Shown: piece by piece, positions 50,874-58,203 of the stretch
How positions within the stretch are numbered: the stretch's first letter is position 1
Layout: each line of letters opens with the position of its first letter
NCBI GenBank assembly: GCA_041190985.1
Contig: JBEEPT010000110.1
Coordinates: 1-64,000, forward strand
Length of the DNA: 64,000 nt
Reading direction: 5' to 3'
Source: Malikia sp041190985
Lineage (GTDB): Bacteria; Pseudomonadota; Gammaproteobacteria; Burkholderiales; Burkholderiaceae_C
Notes under the pieces: model-generated
Seen by the model: only the letters and a program-made list of their open reading frames with translations
What the model was told of the DNA's origin: nothing
The model's database searches: none
Translations under genes and position numbers: made by a program

Positions 50874-51422
50874 TTACTGTGCGTCCTCGGCTAGCCGGTG
50901 GTGATCCGTGGGGCGGAAGGGCTTGGCGTGGTTCATCCGCTCCATGATCTCCGCCAGGGTCACGGGCTGGAAGTTCCAGCAGTCCACCCCGACGTCGCAC
51001 CGCTGGCTGTTGTCCTGCAGGCCGCCGTGGCTATGCCCGTGCAGCATCAGGGACCCGTGGTGGCAGTTGTTCCAGACCTCCATCGCGTAGTGGCACAGAA
51101 CGAGCTTCTGGCCGTCGACCCTGATCTCCGCGGCGAAGGTGCTCGACTTCCAGTGCGGCAGCTTGCGCACGGAGTTGCGGTCGTGGTTGCCCCAGATCAG
51201 GTGGATCCGGCCGTTCACCCGGGCGAGGTACTTCGCGGCGATCTCGGCCCCGTGCATGGTGAAGTCGCCCAGGTGCCACACGTCGTCTTCCGGCCCCACC
51301 CTCAGGTTCCACCGGTGGCAGATCAGGGCGTCGACCTCGGCGGCGTCTCTGAACTGCCGGTACCCGTGTCGCACCAGGGCCTCGTGCCCGAAGTGCGTAT
51401 CCGCCGTGAAGAAGACGGTCAT
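50874..51422 (-). CDS. Calcineurin-like metallophosphoesterase
   Basis: 182 residues from ATG 51422, overlapping the upstream stop. All metal-binding motifs present: ADTHFGHE (Asp8, His10), HLGDF, GNHDR, CHYAM and LHGHSHGG. It belongs to the small phage/bacterial metallophosphoesterase group acting on phosphodiesters or RNA/DNA ends; the substrate is unknown. Cytoplasmic. Confidence 0.88.
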   Translation of the reverse strand: MTVFFTADTHFGHEALVRHGYRQFRDAAEVDALICHRWNLRVGPEDDVWHLGDFTMHGAEIAAKYLARVNGRIHLIWGNHDRNSVRKLPHWKSSTFAAEIRVDGQKLVLCHYAMEVWNNCHHGSLMLHGHSHGGLQDNSQRCDVGVDCWNFQPVTLAEIMERMNHAKPFRPTDHHRLAEDAQ

Positions 51423-51859
51423 GGCGCGGGCTCGTAGACGTGGAAGGTGTAGACCTCGTCGATCTCGAGCTCGTCGTGGAGGTACTCGCAGGTCGGCGTC
51501 TTGTCGCCGATGTAGGGCCCCCACTTGTGCCACCGCCAGCCACCGTCGGCCGGCTGGTCGGCGCGCCGGATCTTCACGAAGGTGACGAAGAAGCGCTCGG
51601 GGAGCTCGCGCAGGCCGAGCTTCTCCACCGCCTGCTCCGGGTTGTCGCAGACGCCGTACTCCTGGAAGCCCAGCGGCTCGTGCGGCGTCTTCTCCTTCCA
51701 CCGCTCGCGGACGTTGGTCAGATGCTCGATGGACCAGTGCCCAGCCAGGTACAGGCCCTGGTCCAGGCGCTCGGGGATCAGCGGTCCGCCTTCGGCGACG
51801 ACACCGAGCACCAGCCCCATGATTCCGTCTGGGCGACGGAACTCCACATCGACTAGCAT
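51419..51859 (-). CDS. Hypothetical protein
   Basis: 146 residues, MLVDVEFRRPDGIMGLVLG..., Trp-rich centre (GGWRWHKWGPYIGDKTPTCEYL) and acidic C-terminal (LEIDEVYTFHVYEPAP). Coupled to the phosphoesterase by overlap. No family recognised. Confidence 0.65.
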   Translation of the reverse strand: MLVDVEFRRPDGIMGLVLGVVAEGGPLIPERLDQGLYLAGHWSIEHLTNVRERWKEKTPHEPLGFQEYGVCDNPEQAVEKLGLRELPERFFVTFVKIRRADQPADGGWRWHKWGPYIGDKTPTCEYLHDELEIDEVYTFHVYEPAP

Positions 51860-51862
51860 GAT

Positions 51863-52066
51863 TCAAGCCCTTCCCGGGCGCGCGCGGACCTCGGGGGTCG
51901 GCGCCATCTGGTTGATCTCGGGGATCGACAGCGGCCGGCGCCAGTGGACGCAGCTCTGCCCCCATTCCTCGACGTAGGGCTCGTTGGTCCCCAGGTGGCG
52001 CATCACGCGATCGCGGATGGCCTCCATGTTCCGCTTCACCGTCGGGCTCCACCGGAGCACCGGCAC
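51863..52066 (-). CDS. Small hypothetical protein, start uncertain
   Basis: 67 residues from GTG 52066. In-frame sequence stays open upstream to 52138 and reads protein-like (IRFAGGRPLWHLSLARQDP), but no standard start exists there apart from CTG. So it may be longer or have lost its start. C-terminal half contains SPTVKRNMEAIRDRVMRHLG. Confidence 0.5.
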   Translation of the reverse strand: MPVLRWSPTVKRNMEAIRDRVMRHLGTNEPYVEEWGQSCVHWRRPLSIPEINQMAPTPEVRARPGRA

Positions 52067-52138
52067 CGGCAGCCGGGTCGCCGGGTCCTGGCGCGCGAGC
52101 GACAGGTGCCACAGCGGCCGACCGCCGGCGAAGCGGAT

Positions 52139-52273
52139 TCACTCCATGCCGATGTTCACGGTCAGCATGGCGGTGATCCGCGTCGCCGGCACGAACCGGA
52201 ACTGCGGGCCGATCTGGGTGTGCGGGTCAAACACCGGGTTCGCGAGCGCGAACAGCGCGGGCTTATGCAGCAT
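52139..52273 (-). CDS. Small hypothetical protein
   Basis: 44 residues from ATG 52273, overlapping the previous gene by 11 bases: MLHKPALFALANPVFDPHTQ..., ending TAMLTVNIGME. No motif recognised; supported by overlap and position. Confidence 0.45.
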   Translation of the reverse strand: MLHKPALFALANPVFDPHTQIGPQFRFVPATRITAMLTVNIGME

Positions 52274-52520
52274 TGGCCGGCTCGTAGGTTGCCTGGAAAA
52301 CCTCCGGCTTGATCGGCCAGAACTCGCCCTTTGCGCCAGGGCCTGCGATCCAATCGCCGGGCGTGACGACGTGCCCGCCCTCGAGGGTCGGCACCCAGCC
52401 GAGGTCGTCCCTGCCGGCGTGTTCGTGGTGGAACGGTGGGATCTTCTGCACGGCGTCATGATCGCCGTGCTTGAACCATTGCGTTGCTTCGACGAGAGCA
52501 GTCTTTCGGAAAAGCGGCAT
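52263..52520 (-). CDS. Conserved small phage protein
   Basis: 85 residues: MPLFRKTALVEATQWFKHGD, GHVVTPGDWIAGPGAKGEFWPIKPEVFQATYE. This beta-rich pattern (FRK..VEATQW; VTPGDWI; GE..P..P..F...YE) is very common in phage early regions, but its function is unknown. Preceded by AGGAGACGTCG and a leader core. Confidence 0.75.
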   Translation of the reverse strand: MPLFRKTALVEATQWFKHGDHDAVQKIPPFHHEHAGRDDLGWVPTLEGGHVVTPGDWIAGPGAKGEFWPIKPEVFQATYEPANAA

Positions 52521-52541
52521 CGACGTCTCCTGTTGCTGGGG
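52521..52541 (-). promoter_or_regulatory. Leader core without hairpins
   Basis: CCCCAGCAACAGG on the complement of 52529-52541, followed by AGGAGACGTCG before the ATG at 52520. No GGTGC hairpin. Confidence 0.45.
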
Positions 52542-52723
52542 TGGATGGCGGGCCGGGCGCTACTCCAGCAGTCACCTTGGAACCTATCGGCGCAGGGCGT
52601 CGAACCCCTTGCCTTGGGCATTCGCAACCCGCCCAGGCGACCCTACTAAAACCACCGTTCGGCGGGCTTCCGCGTCCGCCATCCGCCGCGAAGGATACGT
52701 CGCGCCGGGCCTTGCCGGCAATA

Positions 52724-52733
52724 GGTATATACC
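52724..52733. promoter_or_regulatory. Palindrome GGTATATACC
   Basis: Perfect 10-bp palindrome 13 bases before the ATG of a ribbon-helix-helix-like gene in a divergent promoter region (52521-52746). Likely operator. Confidence 0.5.
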
Positions 52734-52746
52734 GCATGATCCGGCC

Positions 52747-52923
52747 ATGCCCCGCCCGCCCCGGTTCTCCGAGACGTACCTGATCCGCTGGCTCCCCGGC
52801 ACGCTCGCCCGCATCCGGGCGCTGCTCGCCGCCGGCGAGACCACCGGCCAACTGATCCGGGCCGCGATCGACCGCGAGCTGGCGAGGCGCCAGCAACGGG
52901 AAGATGCCGATGGCCGAGGGTGA
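52747..52923 (+). CDS. Ribbon-helix-helix-like repressor
   Basis: 58 residues: MPRPPRFSETYLIRWLPGTL, ARIRALLAAGETTGQLIRAAIDRELARRQ. Strand-helix-helix layout of CopG-type proteins. First gene of a small rightward operon lying between leftward genes. The palindrome just upstream is a likely binding site. Confidence 0.6.
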   Translation: MPRPPRFSETYLIRWLPGTLARIRALLAAGETTGQLIRAAIDRELARRQQREDADGRG

Positions 52924-53347
52924 TCTCTGGTTCAACTTCACAGGCGATGTGCAGGTCGAGAAAGACGAAGACAGCGGGCTGGTGGAGACGGTCACCGTCC
53001 CGCTCGCTCACGCGGTCAACGGGCCGATGCTTGAGGCGATGACTGCCGGGACCAGGTTCACCGTCGGTGGCGAGACCGGACCTCGATACCGGATCGTCAG
53101 GACCAAGCTGGAAGAGGAGCAGGGTCGTCGTGTCCGCCGGTACTGGCTCGAGCGGGTCAGTCCTTTGGCCTACGTGCACATCGGGGTGCAGATCAGCTGC
53201 GGCGACGATTCGCTCACCGAGGCCGACATCCCGAAGATTGTCGAGGCCTTGCGCAAGGCGGCCGAGCCCTTCGCCGGCCGCGGCTACGCCAACGCCCAAT
53301 CCTTTGTGGAAGTCGAGTGCCTGGAAGCGGCGATGGACCAAGGGTGA
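52904..53347 (+). CDS. Hypothetical protein
   Basis: 147 residues from ATG 52904 (GGGAAG before it; ATG 52910 also possible). Beta-rich (DLWFNFTGDVQVEKDEDSGLVETVTVPLAHAVNGP...YRIVRTKLEEEQGRRVRRYWLERVSP). Second gene of the small rightward operon. No family recognised. Confidence 0.65.
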   Translation: MPMAEGDLWFNFTGDVQVEKDEDSGLVETVTVPLAHAVNGPMLEAMTAGTRFTVGGETGPRYRIVRTKLEEEQGRRVRRYWLERVSPLAYVHIGVQISCGDDSLTEADIPKIVEALRKAAEPFAGRGYANAQSFVEVECLEAAMDQG

Positions 53348-53571
53348 TGGTGATGGACGTTGACGCCATGCGAGAGCTGTTCCCCCGCTTGGAGGGCTGG
53401 CTCTATCCCAAGCTGGGGAACGGGAAGCCTTTGACCATTGGCGAGGCGGCGATCGGCCTTGGTCTAGGCCCAGAGCTGGTGCTGGAGATCGTCGACAACC
53501 ACCCGTGGATCTTCGTGACCGGCGACCGCTCCGACCCGGCCAGCATGAGGCTAGACGCCGATGGCGAGTGA
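53347..53571 (+). CDS. Small hypothetical protein
   Basis: 74 residues from ATG 53347, overlapping the upstream TGA. Helical, acidic (MRELFPRLEGWLYPKLGNG..., IGEAAIGLGLGPELVLEIVDNHPWIFV). Possibly helix-turn-helix-like. Unknown function. Confidence 0.6.
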   Translation: MVMDVDAMRELFPRLEGWLYPKLGNGKPLTIGEAAIGLGLGPELVLEIVDNHPWIFVTGDRSDPASMRLDADGE

Positions 53572-53606
53572 CGTTGACCAGGCGCTCGCCGAGGAGGTCT
53601 GCGCCG

Positions 53607-53966
53607 ATGTCTGAGTATGCCGACGCGCTGGACGCGGAGATCGCCACGACCCGGGCGCAGCTGGCCGGTCTGCAGCAGGCCCGCGACCTCTATGTGAGCC
53701 TGCGGCCGGCGCGAGCGCCCGAGGTGCCGGCGCCGGCGCCATCCCGGCCGCACCGCTCGCCGGTCCGAGCGGCGCTGTGGGCGATCCTGGCGCGGCACCC
53801 CGAGGGTCTGGGCTTCCGCGAGCTGGTCGCGGCCGCGCACGAGTTCAATCCGTTCTTCAACACGAAGACCATCGGCTCGCTGCTGTCGGTTGCTGCGACC
53901 AAGGGCGAGCTGCACCGAGACGATGTTACCGGGCGCTACCGGCTGCCGGAGAAGCAGAATGTCTGA
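53607..53966 (+). CDS. Winged-helix-like DNA-binding protein
   Basis: 119 residues from ATG 53607, with GAGGAGG upstream. N-terminal coiled coil (DALDAEIATTRAQLAGLQQARDLY), Pro-rich linker, then a winged-helix pattern (RAALWAILARHPEGLGFRELVAAAHEFNPFFNTKTIGSLLSVAATKGELHRDDVTGRYRL). A similar layout occurs in small phage regulators. Confidence 0.6.
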   Translation: MSEYADALDAEIATTRAQLAGLQQARDLYVSLRPARAPEVPAPAPSRPHRSPVRAALWAILARHPEGLGFRELVAAAHEFNPFFNTKTIGSLLSVAATKGELHRDDVTGRYRLPEKQNV

Positions 53967-54219
53967 CGCGGCGAATGGCGCAAGCGTGGAATGGCCGGTT
54001 CGGGCGGAGTGGCCTGTAGAGCCACAGTCGGCTCCGCCGTGGCTATGGGGCGACCTTGTCATCCTGCACGTTCCGGCCGAGCAGGTCAGGGGCATGGGCG
54101 CCGCGGCCATCAAGCACGATCAGCCGATCAACTGTAGCCCCGGATCAATCGCGAGCGCCAAGCCGCGCAGCAGCTGGCTCGATTGGTGGAGGCTGATGCT
54201 GGGCTGGCCGCGCGGCTGA
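53959..54219 (+). CDS. Small hypothetical protein
   Basis: 86 residues from ATG 53959, overlapping the previous gene by 8 bases. Trp/Pro-rich (SAPPWLWGDLVILHVPAEQ..., SWLDWWRLMLGWPRG). The C-terminal aromatic segment could touch membrane. Ends the small operon. Confidence 0.6.
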   Translation: MSDAANGASVEWPVRAEWPVEPQSAPPWLWGDLVILHVPAEQVRGMGAAAIKHDQPINCSPGSIASAKPRSSWLDWWRLMLGWPRG

Positions 54220-54232
54220 CGACCGCGCGGCC
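54206..54232. terminator. Bidirectional hairpin at convergent junction
   Basis: Perfect 10-bp stem GGCCGCGCGG (54206-54215) with CCGCGCGGCC (54223-54232) between converging genes ending at 54219 and 54248. No T-run, so probably a weak or factor-assisted terminator. Confidence 0.5.
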
Positions 54233-54247
54233 GATGTGCCGCGTCTA

Positions 54248-54454
54248 TTAAGCTGGCGCCCAAGCCTGTTCGCGCAGCTTCCTGCCGGCCTGGGTCAGGA
54301 CCAGCAGATCGTGGGTGCCGCGGTCTTCCCGCCGGATCAGGCCGGCGCGGAGGGCGGTGGCGACGATGAGGCGGTCATCGCCGAGGTCGCGACGGTTCCA
54401 CCATTCATTGAAGAGCTTAGGGTCGCGCACGACGTCGGACGGCTTGAGCGACAT
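54248..54454 (-). CDS. Small protein, possible winged helix
   Basis: 68 residues: MSLKPSDVVRDPKLFNEWWN, IVATALRAGLIRREDRGTHDLLVLTQAGRKLRE. The last part fits a winged-helix wing and final helix. One base from the upstream stop. Unknown target. Confidence 0.6.
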   Translation of the reverse strand: MSLKPSDVVRDPKLFNEWWNRRDLGDDRLIVATALRAGLIRREDRGTHDLLVLTQAGRKLREQAWAPA

Positions 54455-54455
54455 G

Positions 54456-55019
54456 TCAGGTGCCCTCCCCCCAGGCCGCGACGATCGCGTCGGACATGGC
54501 GAGGTAGCGCATGTCCTTGAGGGTCATGTCTTTGTCGCCTACCGTTTGCAGGAGCTTCACCCGGGCGCAATGTGCTTCATCAGCCCGCTCGATGGCTTCA
54601 ACAGTCCCGGCCTGGAGCGCCGCGAGGATTTCCTTTCCATGGTCCTGCACGTAGGCGCCGATCGTGCGATGCGACGCTTGGTTGTTCAAGAGCTGCTGAA
54701 CTTCAAGCGCGATCTCGGCGTATTTCGACCTGATGACGATCGCTCTATTTGTCTCCTGGGCAGGAGTGGCCTCCTTTACCACTTCAACGGCAAAGGTCGC
54801 GTAGAGCATGTTGTTGCGATACCCGGAGTACTCATGGCGAACCGTGTAAGGTTCCGGGCCGATCCCGTACAGGAGGAACGGCTCCTTGCTTCGGGCCATA
54901 CGGCAGAGGTCCAGGTAATCGCGCAATTCGGTGGAGATTGTCAACTGATTGAGAACGCCGTCGGTATAGTGCTTATCGCAGTTGACCGGATTGAAGACGG
55001 TCGTGTTTTCATTCGTCAC
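54456..55019 (-). CDS. Hypothetical protein
   Basis: 187 residues from GTG 55019, with AGGGG nearby inside a leader-core variant. Alpha/beta; segments YLDLCRMARSKEPFLLYGIGPEPYTVRHEYSGYRNNMLYATFAVEVV. No family recognised. Confidence 0.6.
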   Translation of the reverse strand: MTNENTTVFNPVNCDKHYTDGVLNQLTISTELRDYLDLCRMARSKEPFLLYGIGPEPYTVRHEYSGYRNNMLYATFAVEVVKEATPAQETNRAIVIRSKYAEIALEVQQLLNNQASHRTIGAYVQDHGKEILAALQAGTVEAIERADEAHCARVKLLQTVGDKDMTLKDMRYLAMSDAIVAAWGEGT

Positions 55020-55045
55020 GGTGAGGTTCCCCTGTTGCTGGACGA
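55020..55045 (-). promoter_or_regulatory. Leader core without hairpins
   Basis: CCAGCAACAGGGG on the complement of about 55029-55041, between the metzincin gene stop and the GTG at 55019. Confidence 0.4.
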
Positions 55046-55801
55046 TTAGCGGTAGTTTGACATGACGTTGCCGAAGAAGATCCACGATCCGCCGCAATCG
55101 TGATTGGCGTCGCCGATCCGGACATTCTGCATCCCGTAGAAGTTCGGCGCCACCCGGTTCGTCCCATAGAACAATAGCCGGGTCTTGTTTGGGTAGCCGT
55201 AGGTGAACATCAGGTCGATGATGTTCGTGCCGGGGATCTCATAGGCCGTCGTGTCGATCGCCGTCTGGCTTTCGTGGCCGCAGCCGGCGAGGTGGCCGAG
55301 CTCGTGCGCGAACACCCATTCCCCGCCCTGGTTGCAGCGGTCGACGTCGCAGCCGAGAAAGGCGTCGCCTTCGTTCTGCACGGGCTGGCGCTCGGCGATA
55401 CCAGTGTTGAACTCGCCGGGCCCATAGTCCCCGATCAGCACCGCCACGTCGCCGCGGAACTGGTTGCGCCAGTTGTGCACCTGGTCGAGATACCCGTCGC
55501 CCGGCTGAACGAAGACGGTGAAGTCGCCGTAGAGCGACGTCTCCAGGTAGCCCGAGAAGAGCTTGCGCCCGGCGGCGCCGGTGGTGCTGGTCGCAACGCG
55601 CAGCTGGTGCCCGCTGCCGGTGTAGAGCAGCGCGCGGTTGGCGTTCTCCAGCATCCGGTCGACGTAGGTGGTGACCGATCCGGCCTGGGCCACCATCTTG
55701 GTCTGCGCCGCGGGCGTGAACGTCACGAGGACGTCGATGGTCGCGGCCTTGGCCGGGACCGCGGCGAGCAGCAGCGCTGCCGCCAGGAGGTGCTTCAGCA
55801 T
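55046..55801 (-). CDS. Secreted metzincin zinc metallopeptidase
   Basis: 251 residues. Signal peptide MLKHLLAAALLLAAVPAKA. The mature part starts TIDVLVTFTPAAQ as in bacterial M12/M72-type (peptidyl-Asp metalloendopeptidase-like) enzymes. Zinc motif HELGHLAGCGH with His166, Glu167, His170 and His176, and a downstream Met in IIDLMFTYG as a possible Met-turn. Expected in the periplasm or outside the cell. An exported protease is unusual for a phage; expressed from the leftward early operon it may act as a cargo (moron) gene. Confidence 0.87.
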   Translation of the reverse strand: MLKHLLAAALLLAAVPAKAATIDVLVTFTPAAQTKMVAQAGSVTTYVDRMLENANRALLYTGSGHQLRVATSTTGAAGRKLFSGYLETSLYGDFTVFVQPGDGYLDQVHNWRNQFRGDVAVLIGDYGPGEFNTGIAERQPVQNEGDAFLGCDVDRCNQGGEWVFAHELGHLAGCGHESQTAIDTTAYEIPGTNIIDLMFTYGYPNKTRLLFYGTNRVAPNFYGMQNVRIGDANHDCGGSWIFFGNVMSNYR

Positions 55802-55815
55802 GATGGCTCCTTGGT

Positions 55816-56262
55816 TCAGGGTTGGATGCGCTCGAACTGCAGGACGGTGACGATCGGGTCGTCCGCCCAGCGGGTGCCGGGCTTCTGGTGGAGCGTGTCC
55901 CACAGCTCGCGGTAGGCCTCGCGGTCGGCGACGCCTTCTCGCCGGGCCTGCTCGTCCTCGATCGCCCGGAGGTTCTCGACGAAGTTGCTGGTGACCTTCA
56001 GCCGGATCCTTGAGCGGAACTCCGGCATGAAGAGGCTTGGCTTCCACCCGTCGGGCGGCTCCCAGGCCTCGGGGTCGCTGGTCGCCCGGAAGGCGGTATC
56101 CCCGGGCGCCGGCCCGGTGGGGTACCACGTCTCCCGGACCCACAGCTCGGCCGGCAGGGTCAGCTTGCCGAGCGGCGAGGTAGCGAGCCGGCGCGTCTCG
56201 GTCTTCGTGCCGGCGAGGATCGCGCGCACCATCGGCGCGCTGAACAGGATGCCGCGGTTCAT
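55816..56262 (-). CDS. ASCH-domain protein
   Basis: 148 residues from ATG 56262, overlapping the upstream stop. MNRGILFSAPMVRAILAGTKTETRR is the ASCH-type start, followed by LWVRETWYP. ASCH domains resemble PUA folds and bind RNA; this phage version is widespread but without assigned activity. Contains an internal inverted repeat based on GGTATCCCC. Confidence 0.82.
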   Translation of the reverse strand: MNRGILFSAPMVRAILAGTKTETRRLATSPLGKLTLPAELWVRETWYPTGPAPGDTAFRATSDPEAWEPPDGWKPSLFMPEFRSRIRLKVTSNFVENLRAIEDEQARREGVADREAYRELWDTLHQKPGTRWADDPIVTVLQFERIQP

Positions 56263-56477
56263 GACGGCTTGCCCTTGCACTCCGGGCACAGGCACAGCTC
56301 GGGGGTGACGCTCCACCCGTGCGCCGTGGCCTGGGTCCAGCTGTCACGGCCGGCGACGAACAGCTCGACGGTCAGCTTGGACGGGTCGAACAGGCCGTGG
56401 TCGCCGTCGCAGGTGAACTCGGCGAAGACGGGCCGCGGGATCGGCTTGGTCTCGTCGGCGTAGATCCAGCGGGTCAC
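56259..56477 (-). CDS. Small protein with C-terminal CxCPEC
   Basis: 72 residues from GTG 56477, overlapping the upstream TGA. Beta-rich with a C-terminal LCLCPECKGK that may bind metal with earlier Cys/His residues. No family recognised. Confidence 0.6.
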   Translation of the reverse strand: MTRWIYADETKPIPRPVFAEFTCDGDHGLFDPSKLTVELFVAGRDSWTQATAHGWSVTPELCLCPECKGKPS

Positions 56478-57055
56478 CGCTCCCCTCCCCGGAGCTTTGT
56501 CGCGAAGAACAGGCGCCGGCAGGCCTCGACGGTATCGAGGGTGCTCTCGGTCACGTCCTGCGGCTCGGACGGGTACAGGTGATCCCAGGCCGCCTGCAGC
56601 TTCAGCGTGCGGCCGTGGAACGTTCCCGGGTCGGTCTCGGCGAGGTAGTCCAGGGTCTGGCGCATGGCGCAGATCGCGGTTTGCCGGCCCCAGCCCTCGA
56701 CCGTCTCCGGCAGGTAGCGCGCGAGCGCGATCCGGATGATGCGGCTGTCGAACGGCTCGTTCCAGCCGACCCGCGTGTGCGCCTTCACCATCATCCCGAG
56801 GAACCGGCCGAGCGCGGTCTGTTCGTCGATCGGCGAGGCTTTGGCCTCGACCTCGGTGATCCCGTGGATCGCCGTCGACTGGGCGGGGATCTCCCAGCCG
56901 TCGGGTCGTACGATCAGGCACAGCGTCTCGACGCGGTCGCCGGTGCTGTTGCACAGCATGGCGACCAGCTCGACGATGTGGGGCTGGCTGGCGTCGTCGT
57001 CGGCCGCCTTCCACACGGGGAGCCCGGTGGTCGCGGCCTTGTACAGGAGGAACAT
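56474..57055 (-). CDS. DnaQ-like exonuclease fold with lost catalytic residues
   Basis: 193 residues. Fold clearly DEDDh-like: N-terminal YKAATTGLP where active members have DxETTGLP (so Asp becomes Lys6 and Glu becomes Ala8), GWNEPFDSRII (Asp103 kept), KLQAAWDHL and TESTLDTVEACRRLFF (Asp174 kept but the His five residues earlier is Thr169). Motif I and III catalytic residues are missing, so nuclease activity is unlikely. Preceded by a leader core with a hairpin. Confidence 0.8.
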   Translation of the reverse strand: MFLLYKAATTGLPVWKAADDDASQPHIVELVAMLCNSTGDRVETLCLIVRPDGWEIPAQSTAIHGITEVEAKASPIDEQTALGRFLGMMVKAHTRVGWNEPFDSRIIRIALARYLPETVEGWGRQTAICAMRQTLDYLAETDPGTFHGRTLKLQAAWDHLYPSEPQDVTESTLDTVEACRRLFFATKLRGGER

Positions 57056-57105
57056 GGTCGTCTCCGGTTGCTGGGAGGGGCAGGCGGGCGGCCGGAGCCG
57101 CCCGC
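57056..57105 (-). promoter_or_regulatory. Leader core with A-type hairpin
   Basis: CCCAGCAACCGG on the complement of 57064-57075. Perfect 9-bp hairpin GCGGGCGGC (57084-57092) with GCCGCCCGC (57097-57105). No GGTGC stem. Confidence 0.5.
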
Positions 57106-57113
57106 GCGCCGAC

Positions 57114-57554
57114 TTAGAGGTCGAACTCGGACCGGCTGAGGCCGAGCTGGTCGCAGATCTTCTGGGCGGCGAGCTTCTCCCCGGGCTCGAACTCGCCGTC
57201 CGACTTGCCGATCGCGAGGGCGAGCTGCATCACCAAGGTGCGCTTCTCGTCCCCGCGCACCTCCCCGATCTGCTTGAGGCAGGCGCTCACACCCATGCCG
57301 TGGTCGAAATCGAACTCCGAGCAGAACTGCAGGAACAGCCTGCCGGCCTCGCTCCCGTCGAAGTGGCGCATCGACGGGTGCCGGCGGACGAAGTCGGCGG
57401 TCTTCTTCCGCTCCTGCTCCTCGAGCGTGCCGTCGCCGTGGGCCATCATGGCGCACGCGGCCATGGCGCCCTCGAGCAGGTCCTTGTCGGCGGTGTACCT
57501 GCCGAGGTTGTCGTCCAGCGCGTCGGTGAGACGCTTTCTCAGTGCTGCGAACAT
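57114..57554 (-). CDS. TerB-like protein
   Basis: 146 residues from ATG 57554. KDLLEGAMAACAMMAHGDGTLEEQERKKTADFVRRHPSM and LVMQLALAIGKSDGEFEPGEKLAAQKICDQLGLSRSEFD are two halves of the TerB fold with acidic D-G-x-x-x-x-E motifs. TerB proteins are linked to tellurite resistance and stress or phage-defence systems. Coupled to a small membrane protein upstream, a pairing that suggests membrane association. Confidence 0.82.
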   Translation of the reverse strand: MFAALRKRLTDALDDNLGRYTADKDLLEGAMAACAMMAHGDGTLEEQERKKTADFVRRHPSMRHFDGSEAGRLFLQFCSEFDFDHGMGVSACLKQIGEVRGDEKRTLVMQLALAIGKSDGEFEPGEKLAAQKICDQLGLSRSEFDL

Positions 57555-57718
57555 CAGATGATTCCCTGTTGCTTCAGGACAGCCTTGATGGGGCCGCGGC
57601 CTTTCCACAGGCCGTAGCAAGCGAGAAGCCCGAGACCCCAGGCGAGCTTCCCGACCAGCGCCAGCCCGAACAGGACGCTCGCGCCGACGCCGATCTTGGC
57701 GAAGATGTTGGCGGACAA
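57554..57718 (-). CDS. Small membrane protein
   Basis: 54 residues from TTG 57718 (GGAG eight bases upstream); its stop overlaps the TerB-like ATG. Hydrophobic (VGASVLFGLALVGKLAWGLGLLACYGLW) then a basic end (KGRGPIKAVLKQQ). Probably one or two membrane spans. Confidence 0.6.
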   Translation of the reverse strand: MSANIFAKIGVGASVLFGLALVGKLAWGLGLLACYGLWKGRGPIKAVLKQQGII

Positions 57719-57744
57719 GGGTGGTCTCCTTGGTGTGGTGCCGC

Positions 57745-58203
57745 TCAGGCCGGCGGCAGCAGAGGGACGTCGCGGCCCTGGTAGGCGAGCGCGATCGTCT
57801 CCTTGGTCGCCTCGGCGACCGTCTGGCCGCTGGGCAGGATGGTCTCCGCGAGGAAGGCGTCCTCGAAGGACGTCATGCCGAGCTCGACCTCGGCGAGCCG
57901 GGCCTTGATCGACAGGACCAGCGTGCGCCACAGGACGCGGCGCAGCTTCTCCCAGGCCTCGGCCTGGTTGTAGGTCGGCCGCGGCTTGCCGGTGGGCGTG
58001 CGCGTGACGTAGGGGTGATCATTGGGCGGGTCGATCACCCGGAAGCGGTAGCGGCGCCCCTTGGTCTCGAAGGCGAACTGCTCGCAGCCGGCCTCCATCA
58101 TCGTGCCGAACTTGGTCACGCCGAACCGCAGGATCAGCTCCTGGATCTCGGTGCGCGAGCGGTGAACCGGGACGTCGGTGTCGGCCGCGTACTTCAGCTG
58201 CAC
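57745..58203 (-). CDS. Conserved phage hypothetical protein
   Basis: 152 residues from GTG 58203, overlapping the XRE gene end. RSRTEIQELILRFGVTKFGTMMEAG, CEQFAFETKGRRYRFRVIDPP, WRTLVLSIKARLAEVELGMTSFEDAFLAETILPSG. This family recurs in phage recombination or early regions, without assigned function. Confidence 0.72.
   Translation of the reverse strand: MQLKYAADTDVPVHRSRTEIQELILRFGVTKFGTMMEAGCEQFAFETKGRRYRFRVIDPPNDHPYVTRTPTGKPRPTYNQAEAWEKLRRVLWRTLVLSIKARLAEVELGMTSFEDAFLAETILPSGQTVAEATKETIALAYQGRDVPLLPPA

Noticed and set aside
53561..53614. 17-residue frame MASDVDQALAEEVCADV
   Set aside because: Could couple two genes, but it mainly covers the ribosome-binding site of the next gene; not enough to call a gene.
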